This document shows positions 6,993-12,400 of a stretch of DNA of 12,400 bases, one piece after another. Numbering within the stretch: position 1 is the first letter of the stretch; every line of letters begins with the position of its first letter. The position numbers and the translations under genes are program-made. This stretch comes from CAZFUY01 sp964522445 (GTDB lineage: Bacteria; Pseudomonadota; Gammaproteobacteria; SZUA-229): assembly GCA_964522445.1 (NCBI GenBank), contig CAZFUY010000089.1, positions 1-12,400 on the forward strand, in the 5' to 3' direction. Below the pieces are notes generated by a model. It saw only the letters and a list, made by a program, of their open reading frames with translations. It did no database searches and was not told the origin of the DNA.

Positions 6993-8896
6993 TGCGTGCG
7001 GCTGAGTTATTAGGTAAAGATGGAGCGTTTAGTGAATCGCTGGATAATTTTATTCCACGAGAAGGGCAGCAGGGTTTAAGTCAGGCGATAGAACAGGCGC
7101 TGGATAAAAATCAGATATTAGTTGCAGAAGCCGGTACAGGTATTGGTAAAACATTTGCTTATTTAGTGCCTGCATTAATGTCAGGTAAAAAAACATTAAT
7201 TTCAACCGGCACGCGTCACTTACAGGATCAATTGTTTCACAGTGATTTACCTGTTGTGATGAAAGCGCTGGGTTTCTCAATATCGTCTGCATTATTAAAA
7301 GGCCGAGCGAATTATTTATGTTTACATCGCTTAAATATTTCAAACCAGCAGGGTTATTTAACAGCAGAAACGCAGGATCATTTACAGCGCATTAAAGAGT
7401 GGGGCAAATCAACCGTCAGCGGTGATATTGCTGAAATGTCAGAAATTACAGAGGATGCCAGAGTGTGGCCATTAGTTACATCGTCTGTAGATAATTGTTT
7501 AGGTTCGGAGTGTCCTGACTGGAAAGAATGTTATGTTGTAAAAGCACGTCGAGCCGCGCAGGAAGCAGATGTGGTAGTTGTTAATCATTATTTATTATTA
7601 GCAGACATGGCTATTAAAGAAGAAGGTTTTGGTGATCTTCTGCCCAGTGCCGAAGCATTTATTATTGATGAGGCGCATCAATTAGCAGAAGTGGCGACAC
7701 GATTTTTTGGCAAAGGTATAAGCAGTCGACAACTGAACAGTTTAATTAATGACAGTATTGCAGAACAGGTGCAGGAAGCACCTGATATGTCTGAGATCAG
7801 AGATGCAGCTGATGCATTAAAAAAAGCCATGCAGGATTTTCGTCTGGCATTGGGAAATGATAATCAAAAAGATGCCTGGTTAAAAATCACCAACAAACCT
7901 GCTTTAGTTAAAGCACGACAACAGCTTGAAGATTGTCTGCTTGAACTGGCAGACTTATTAGAAGTTGCAGCAGAAAGAAGTAAAGGTCTGGAGCAATGTT
8001 TTACACGTTGTATGGCTATTAAACAAATGCTGTCCTCTTATGGTGAAAATACTGATGGCCAGAAATACACCTACTGGTACGAAACATTCAGTAAAGGTTT
8101 TATTTTACATATGACTCCATTGGATGTGGCAGGTTTGTTTAGCAGTCACAGGGAATCTTTGTCGGGTAGCTGGGTATTTACTTCAGCGACTTTACAGGTC
8201 GGAAAAGATTTTGCGCATTTTGCTCAGGGTTTGGGTTTGCAGGATTATCAGCAGGGTAACTGGGGAAGCCCTTTTGATTATCAGCAGCAGAGTGTTTTAT
8301 ATTTGCCTGAAGGTTTACCCGAACCATCAAGTTTTAATTACACTGAAAAATTAATTGAAAAAGCCATCCCTGTTATAAATGCAAGTAAAGGACGCGCCTT
8401 TCTTTTATTTACAAGTTACCGAGCATTAAATGAAGCGGTGCATTTATTAAAATCAAAAATTGATTATCCAATACTGGTGCAGGGAACTTTACCCAAGCAC
8501 CAGTTACTACAAAAATTTAAACAGTTAGGCAATGCTGTTTTATTGGGCACAGGCAGTTTCTGGGAAGGTGTTGATGTGCGAGGTGATGCTTTATCCTGTG
8601 TGATTATTGATAAACTACCCTTTGCGTCACCCGGTGATCCTGTTATGCAGGCGCGATTAGACGCGATTAAAAATTCTGGTGGTAATGCCTTTATGGACTA
8701 TCAGTTGCCGCAGGCTGTTATTTCATTAAAACAGGGTGTTGGGCGATTAATTAGAGATGTTTCTGATTATGGTGTGCTTATGCTGTGTGATCCGAGATTA
8801 ATTAATAAACGTTATGGCAGTCTATTTTTAAAAAGTTTGCCGGAGATGCCAGTGACGCATAAAATTGAAGTCGTTGAAGGCTTTTTTGAAATGTAA
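6992..8896 (+). CDS. yoaA: ATP-dependent iron-sulfur DNA helicase YoaA (DinG/XPD-like)
   Basis: A 634-residue superfamily 2 helicase, nearly the 636 of E. coli YoaA, which works with the Pol III chi subunit in repair of blocked replication. Visible motifs are Walker A GTGIGKT (48-54), a set of four cysteines that should ligate a 4Fe-4S cluster (C110, C169, C174, C180; the last three in CLGSECPDWKEC), the DEAH box (226-229), FTSATLQ as motif III-like, LPFASPGDPV, and motif VI QGVGRLIR (GRLIR at 584-588). No exonuclease domain precedes the helicase, unlike Gram-positive DinG. The ATG overlaps the stop of the TPR lipoprotein gene by one base (TAATG), so the two are very probably cotranscribed. 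The neighbouring tsaB matches the E. coli yoaA-tsaB order. The ATG has no strong ribosome-binding site of its own, consistent with translational coupling. Confidence 0.93.
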   Translation: MRAAELLGKDGAFSESLDNFIPREGQQGLSQAIEQALDKNQILVAEAGTGIGKTFAYLVPALMSGKKTLISTGTRHLQDQLFHSDLPVVMKALGFSISSALLKGRANYLCLHRLNISNQQGYLTAETQDHLQRIKEWGKSTVSGDIAEMSEITEDARVWPLVTSSVDNCLGSECPDWKECYVVKARRAAQEADVVVVNHYLLLADMAIKEEGFGDLLPSAEAFIIDEAHQLAEVATRFFGKGISSRQLNSLINDSIAEQVQEAPDMSEIRDAADALKKAMQDFRLALGNDNQKDAWLKITNKPALVKARQQLEDCLLELADLLEVAAERSKGLEQCFTRCMAIKQMLSSYGENTDGQKYTYWYETFSKGFILHMTPLDVAGLFSSHRESLSGSWVFTSATLQVGKDFAHFAQGLGLQDYQQGNWGSPFDYQQQSVLYLPEGLPEPSSFNYTEKLIEKAIPVINASKGRAFLLFTSYRALNEAVHLLKSKIDYPILVQGTLPKHQLLQKFKQLGNAVLLGTGSFWEGVDVRGDALSCVIIDKLPFASPGDPVMQARLDAIKNSGGNAFMDYQLPQAVISLKQGVGRLIRDVSDYGVLMLCDPRLINKRYGSLFLKSLPEMPVTHKIEVVEGFFEM

Positions 8897-8932
8897 GGAT
8901 TTTAAAAGAAAATGCGAATGAAATATTTTATA

Positions 8933-8970
8933 CCCCCTCTCCCTCAGGGAGAGGGCTGGGGTGAGGGTGG
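8933..8970 (+). repeat. CCCTCTCCC palindromic repeat, copy 1
   Basis: CCCTCTCCC (8935-8943), loop TCA and GGGAGAGGG (8947-8955) form a perfect 9-bp hairpin, followed by the tail CTGGGGTGAGGGTGG. This is a widely dispersed gammaproteobacterial repeat type (from memory). In yoaA transcripts it could act as a 3' stabilising hairpin; there is no T tract directly behind it. Confidence 0.8.
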
Positions 8971-9006
8971 TTTAAAATCTGCAATAAACTACAATAAAAA
9001 CCGAAA

Positions 9007-9044
9007 GCCCCCTCACCCTAACCCTCTCCCCATGGGAGAGGGGA
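9007..9044 (-). repeat. CCCTCTCCC palindromic repeat, copy 2, inverted
   Basis: CCCTCTCCC (9022-9030), loop CAT and GGGAGAGGG (9034-9042) form a perfect 9-bp hairpin. The tail CCCCCTCACCCTAA lies on the left, so the unit is in opposite orientation to copy 1; the reverse complement agrees with copy 1 at about 30 of 38 bases. Together the pair could also fold into one long hairpin. Confidence 0.8.
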
Positions 9045-9100
9045 TTACCGGTAAAATTGCATTTTCTTTTTCTTTAAGTTTTTAATCAAGTATTAATAAT

Positions 9101-9783
9101 ATGAAAATACTAGCACTAGATACAGCAACAGAAGCCTGTTCAGCCGCGCTTTATATTGATGGTGATATTCAACAGAAATATCAGCTAGCACCTCGTGAAC
9201 ATACAAAATTAATTTTGCTTATGATTGAAGAGTTACTCAGTGATGCTGGAATTAAACTTAACGAACTGGATGCACTCGCATTTGGTCGGGGGCCGGGATC
9301 ATTCACAGGTGTACGAATAGCAACAGGTGTTGTTCAGGGACTTGGTTTTGGTGCTGACTTACCTGTGGTGGCTGTTTCAACTCTGGCATCTATTGCGCAG
9401 GCTGTTTATAACGATCATGCCTGTAAAAAAATATTATCGGCTATTGATGCGCGCATGGGCGGCGTTTACTGGGGTGAATATCAGCTTGATGAAAATGGAC
9501 TGATGCAATTAAACGGCAATGAAGCTGTGCTTTCGCCTGATGATGTGCCAGTACCAGAAGGTAATGACTGGGCAGGTGCAGGCAGTGGCTGGAAAGGGCA
9601 TTATGATGCTCTACAAAACAGGTTAGCAGATTCTGTAACACATCAATGGGATGATTATTGCCCGCAGTCGCAAACCATTGCACAACTGGCCGTTAGTTAT
9701 TATCAGCAAGGGCTGGCAGTAGAGGCAAAAAACGCTATGCCTGTTTATTTGAGAAATGATGTCGCTAAGAAAAGTAGTAAGTT
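9101..9783 (+). CDS. tsaB: TsaB, tRNA t6A synthesis subunit (3' end lost in assembly gap)
   Basis: TsaB is the partner of TsaD and TsaE in making threonylcarbamoyl-adenosine at position 37 of ANN-decoding tRNAs. The visible 227 residues begin MKILALDTATEACSAALY, the typical ASKHA-fold phosphate loop, and carry GRGPGSFTGVRIA at about residues 63-75 and AIDARMGGVYWGEY around 115-128, both conserved in TsaB. The last complete residues are PVYLRNDVAKKSSK. E. coli TsaB ends within about ten residues of the matching PVYLRN motif (231 in total), so only a few codons and the stop are hidden in the gap. The start at ATG 9101 agrees with the family start; its ribosome-binding site is weak. It may be cotranscribed with yoaA through the repeat pair, or have its own promoter in the AT-rich 9045-9100; I see no convincing one. 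Confidence 0.93.
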
Positions 9784-9883
9784 NNNNNNNNNNNNNNNNN
9801 NNNNNNNNNNNNNNNNNNNNNNNNNNNNNNNNNNNNNNNNNNNNNNNNNNNNNNNNNNNNNNNNNNNNNNNNNNNNNNNNNNN
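9784..9883. other. Assembly gap (100 N) between tsaB and prfB
   Basis: Exactly 100 N, probably a placeholder of unknown true size. It hides the tsaB stop codon and all but 14 bases of the prfB leader, hence any prfB promoter. Whether tsaB and prfB are true neighbours depends on this join. Confidence 0.95.
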
Positions 9884-9897
9884 ACTTAAAAGTTTAT

Positions 9898-10996
9898 ATG
9901 TTAGAAACCAATCCCATTAAAAATCAGATTATCGACCTTACTGAGCGTGGCAATGCGCTTAGGGGGTATCTTTGACTTTGATGTTAAAAAAGAGCAGTTA
10001 GACGAAGTATGCCGAGAGCTGGAGCAGCCCGATGTATGGAATGATCCTGAACGCGCTCAAAAGCTGGGTAAAGATAAAGCTACTCTGGAAGTTATTGTAA
10101 ATACCCTTGAGAAATTATCGGATAGTCTTGCAGATGCTCAGGAACTGCTGGATATGTCTATCGAAGAAGATGATGCCGATAGCATAGAAGCTGTAAATGA
10201 CGATGTTCAGGAAATGGAAAAGCAGGTGGCTGAACTGGAATTTCGGCGTATGTTCTCTGGTGAAATGGATGCCAATAATGCGTTTCTTGAAATCCAGTCA
10301 GGCTCTGGTGGAACAGAAGCTCAGGACTGGGCTGAAATGATTTTGCGCATGTACCTTCGCTGGGGTGAGGCGCATGGATTTAAAACAGAATTAATGGAAG
10401 TGTCGCCAGGTGATGTGGCTGGCATTAAAGGTGCAACCATTAGTTTTGTTGGTGAATATGCTTATGGCTGGTTAAGAACAGAAACCGGCGTGCATCGCCT
10501 GGTTAGAAAATCACCCTTTGATTCAGGTAGTAGACGACACACATCTTTTGCCTCAGTTTTTGTATCACCTGAAGTGGATGATGATATTGAAATTGATATT
10601 AACCCAGCTGATTTGCGTATTGATGTCTATCGAGCCAGTGGTGCGGGTGGACAGCATGTAAACAAAACTGAATCAGCTGTGCGCATTACTCACAAGCCAA
10701 CAAATGTTGTTGTGCAATGTCAAAATGACCGTTCGCAACATAAAAATAAAGCGGCGGCAATGAAACAACTTAAAGCCAAACTTTATGAACTTGAAATGCA
10801 AAAGCGCAGCGGTGATCAGCAGGCATTAGAAGATAGTAAATCGGATATAGGCTGGGGCAGCCAGATAAGATCGTATGTTCTGGATTCATCAAGAATAAAA
10901 GATTTGCGCACTAATGTTGAAACAGGAAATACACAGGCCGTTTTAGATGGTGGCCTTGATATGTTTATCGAAGCCAGTTTAAAAAGCGGCTTATAA
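9898..10996 (+). CDS. prfB: Peptide chain release factor 2, with programmed +1 frameshift
   Basis: RF2 ends translation at UGA and UAA. The gene has two frames: ATG 9898 reads 25 codons (MLETNPIKNQIIDLTERGNA then LRGYL) to an in-frame TGA at 9973-9975; reading then shifts by one base after CTT (9970-9972) and continues from GAC 9974 to TAA 10994-10996, giving 365 residues, exactly the E. coli length. The stop-recognition motif SPF (205-207) and the catalytic GGQ (250-252) are present. Residue 246 is alanine, as in most bacteria and unlike the threonine of E. coli K-12. An ATG at 9947 lies in the second frame but would remove the conserved N-terminus and is not the start. No strong ribosome-binding site is seen in the 14 bases between gap and ATG. 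The downstream lysS is the usual partner, as in E. coli prfB-lysS. Confidence 0.96.
9961..9976 (+). promoter_or_regulatory. RF2 autoregulatory frameshift site AGGGGGTATCTTTGAC
   Basis: The internal Shine-Dalgarno-like AGGGGG (9961-9966) stands three bases before the slippery CTT, followed by the weak stop context TGA C. This matches the E. coli prfB signal base for base. Low RF2 favours slipping by +1 at CTT-T and making RF2; high RF2 terminates at the TGA after 25 codons. Confidence 0.97.
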
Positions 10997-11004
10997 AATA
11001 TTTT

Positions 11005-11030
11005 GTTATCCCGAGCCTGTCGAGGGATCT
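11005..11030. repeat. Short dispersed-repeat fragment (ATCCCGAGCCTGTCGAGGGAT)
   Basis: GTTATCCCGAGCCTGTCGAGGGATCT lies eight bases after the prfB stop. ATCCC (11008-11012) and GGGAT (11024-11028) pair, with the partly complementary interior CGAGCC...GTCGA. Sequences of this CCGAGCCTGTCGAGGG form are common intergenic repeats in many bacteria (from memory). There is no T tract, so prfB-lysS read-through is plausible. Confidence 0.55.
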
Positions 11031-11064
11031 AAACCAAAGAATTATTTTACTGAAAATTAAACTT

Positions 11065-12400
11065 ATGACTGATACTGAAAACAATACTGAAACACAGGAA
11101 GACGAAAATAAATTAATTGCACAACGCCGCGAAAAGTTAAAGGCATTGCGTGAAAATGGAAATGCTTTTCCAAATGATTTTCGTCGGGACTCATTGGCTG
11201 CAGAATTGCACACAGAGTATGGTGATAAAACCAGGGAAGAGCTTGAGGAAATGCAGGTTCAGGTAAAGGTTGCAGGCAGAATGATGGCAAAACGTATTAT
11301 GGGTAAAGCCAGCTTTGCTCAGTTGCAGGATATGTCTGGTCGCATTCAATTGTTTTTACAACGCGATAGTTTGCCTGATGGTGTTTATAACAATGGATTT
11401 AAAAAATGGGATGTGGGCGATATTATTGGTGCAGAAGGCGTTCTGTTTAAAACCAAAACAGATGAACTGTCAGTAAAATTAACACAGGTATATTTGTTAA
11501 CTAAATCACTGCGCCCACTGCCTGAAAAATGGCATGGCCTGTCAGACCAGGAAACACGTTACCGCCAGCGTTATGTTGACCTGGTTATGAATCAGGAAGT
11601 TAAAGAAACTTTTCAGAAGCGTTCAAAAATAATTTCTTATATTCGTCATTTCTTTGAGCAACGTGGTTTTATAGATGTAGAAACACCAATGCTTCAGGCT
11701 ATTCCTGGTGGTGCAACAGCGCGTCCATTTGAAACACATCACAATGCGCTCGACATGCCCATGTTTATGCGAATTGCGCCTGAGCTTTATTTAAAGCGTT
11801 TAGTGGTGGGCGGTTTTGAAAAGGTTTTTGAAATTAATCGTAACTTCAGAAATGAGGGTGTTTCTACGAGGCACAATCCAGAATTTACCATGCTGGAATT
11901 TTATCAGTCTTATGCAGACTACAATGATTTGATGGATATCACAGAAGCTCTATTACATGGTTTAGCTAAAGATGTTATTGGTAGTAGTGAAATTGAATAT
12001 CAGGGAACAGTTTATGATTATGGTAGTAAGTTTGCGCGCTTAACTGTTTTTGATTCAATCCTGCAATTTAACCCTGATTTAAAAGCAGGCGATATAGATA
12101 ATATTGAAAGCGCTAGAAAAGTGGCAGAAAGTTTAGAAATTCCACTTAAAGACAGCTACGGTTTAGGTAAAGTGCAAATAGAAATATTTGAGAAAACAGT
12201 TGAACATCGTTTAATGAATCCAACCTTTATTACTGAGTACCCAACAGAAGTTTCACCTCTGGCGCGTAGAAGTGATGAAAATCCTTTTGTTACAGACCGT
12301 TTTGAGTTTTTTGTGGGCGGGCGTGAAATTGCAAATGGTTTTTCAGAATTAAATGATGCAGAAGATCAGGCCGAACGTTTTAAACAGCAGGTTGCAGAAA
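11065..12400 (+). CDS. lysS: Lysyl-tRNA synthetase, class II (3' partial)
   Basis: LysRS charges tRNA-Lys. The frame from ATG 11065 stays open to the window edge, with 445 residues visible of about 500. The order is: a polar N-terminal helix (residues 1-60), an OB-fold anticodon-binding domain (about 65-170, GRMMAKRIMGKASFAQLQD), the class II motif 1 region (FIDVETPMLQAIPGGATARP, about 200-220), and motif 2 (NRNFRNEG near 257-264, followed by TRHNPEFTMLEFYQSYADY). GGREIANGFSELND, near residue 418, is also typical. Motif 3 (GxGxDR) should lie just beyond the edge. The start agrees with the family (MT followed by an acidic stretch); the ribosome-binding site is weak. It follows prfB by 68 bases including a repeat fragment, and is probably cotranscribed with it. 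Confidence 0.95.
   Translation, partial: MTDTENNTETQEDENKLIAQRREKLKALRENGNAFPNDFRRDSLAAELHTEYGDKTREELEEMQVQVKVAGRMMAKRIMGKASFAQLQDMSGRIQLFLQRDSLPDGVYNNGFKKWDVGDIIGAEGVLFKTKTDELSVKLTQVYLLTKSLRPLPEKWHGLSDQETRYRQRYVDLVMNQEVKETFQKRSKIISYIRHFFEQRGFIDVETPMLQAIPGGATARPFETHHNALDMPMFMRIAPELYLKRLVVGGFEKVFEINRNFRNEGVSTRHNPEFTMLEFYQSYADYNDLMDITEALLHGLAKDVIGSSEIEYQGTVYDYGSKFARLTVFDSILQFNPDLKAGDIDNIESARKVAESLEIPLKDSYGLGKVQIEIFEKTVEHRLMNPTFITEYPTEVSPLARRSDENPFVTDRFEFFVGGREIANGFSELNDAEDQAERFKQQVAE

Larger units (their letters stand above)
8904..9070. mobile_element. Short inverted-repeat element between yoaA and tsaB, MITE-like
   Basis: Perfect 12-base terminal inverted repeats AAAAGAAAATGC (8904-8915) and GCATTTTCTTTT (9059-9070) bound a 167-base segment without coding capacity. 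The left end extended, AAAAGAAAATGCGAATGAA (8904-8922), matches the right arm of the element at 2328-2578 read on the minus strand (2535-2553) at 18 of 19 bases. Inside lie two inverted copies of a CCCTCTCCC palindrome. The A-rich ends make chance similarity possible. The segment separates yoaA from tsaB, which are close neighbours in E. coli. Confidence 0.5.

Noticed and set aside
6559..7343. Minus-strand ORFs over the TPR and yoaA genes
   Set aside because: They are antisense to well-supported genes, show no known motifs and look like chance open frames.
8904..9070. Rho-independent terminator of yoaA in the CCCTCTCCC hairpins
   Set aside because: The hairpins are strong, but copy 1 is followed by a G-rich tail and copy 2 by ATTACC, not by T tracts. 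I list them as repeats.
9947..10996. RF2 starting at ATG 9947 without frameshift
   Set aside because: This would drop the conserved N-terminal residues encoded from 9898 and ignores a perfect frameshift signal at 9961-9976.
10965..11290. Minus-strand ORFs over the prfB-lysS junction
   Set aside because: They lie antisense to lysS, whose plus-strand protein is clearly recognisable.
1..12400. An anti-phage, toxin-antitoxin or biosynthetic system
   Set aside because: All genes are housekeeping or envelope genes, apart from the kinase-like fusion. Its zeta-toxin-like P-loop half has no adjacent antitoxin-like gene and is part of a larger protein.

Overview
The window looks like a fragment of a gammaproteobacterial chromosome of moderately low GC. 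The order mrcB, TPR lipoprotein, yoaA, tsaB, and then prfB followed by lysS, matches gammaproteobacterial gene content, and the proteins resemble their E. coli counterparts closely in length and motifs. I cannot place it below class. It is a draft assembly: two blocks of exactly 100 N (4527-4626 and 9784-9883) interrupt mrcB and the tsaB-prfB junction.

Layout. 1-1154: most of an outer-membrane porin, 5' end cut off by the window, closed by a clear terminator. 1313-2194: a secreted Sel1-repeat protein with a long charged helical tail, also closed by a terminator. 2245-2601: a gene-free stretch holding a nested inverted-repeat element of about 250 bp, between convergent genes. 2602-4140 (minus): a fused phosphotransferase-like and P-loop kinase-like protein. 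4230-6399: mrcB, the bifunctional peptidoglycan synthase PBP1b. 6400-6530: a patchwork of repeats running into a small TPR lipoprotein gene, which overlaps yoaA by one base. 8897-9100: two inverted copies of a CCCTCTCCC palindrome within short terminal inverted repeats. 9101 onward: tsaB, gap, prfB with its programmed +1 frameshift, a short repeat fragment, and lysS running off the right edge.

The genes fall into envelope functions (porin, Sel1 protein, PBP1b, TPR lipoprotein) and information processing (YoaA helicase, TsaB for tRNA t6A synthesis, RF2, LysRS). Most are ordinary housekeeping genes. The proven regulatory device is the autoregulatory frameshift in prfB, present in its classical form. 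The least ordinary aspect is the intergenic DNA: at least five different palindromic repeat types occur in 12.4 kb. Two composite elements share a terminal motif, and one hairpin appears to supply the start codon and part of the signal peptide of the lipoprotein gene. I found no CRISPR array, tRNA, rRNA, transposase or clear defence system.
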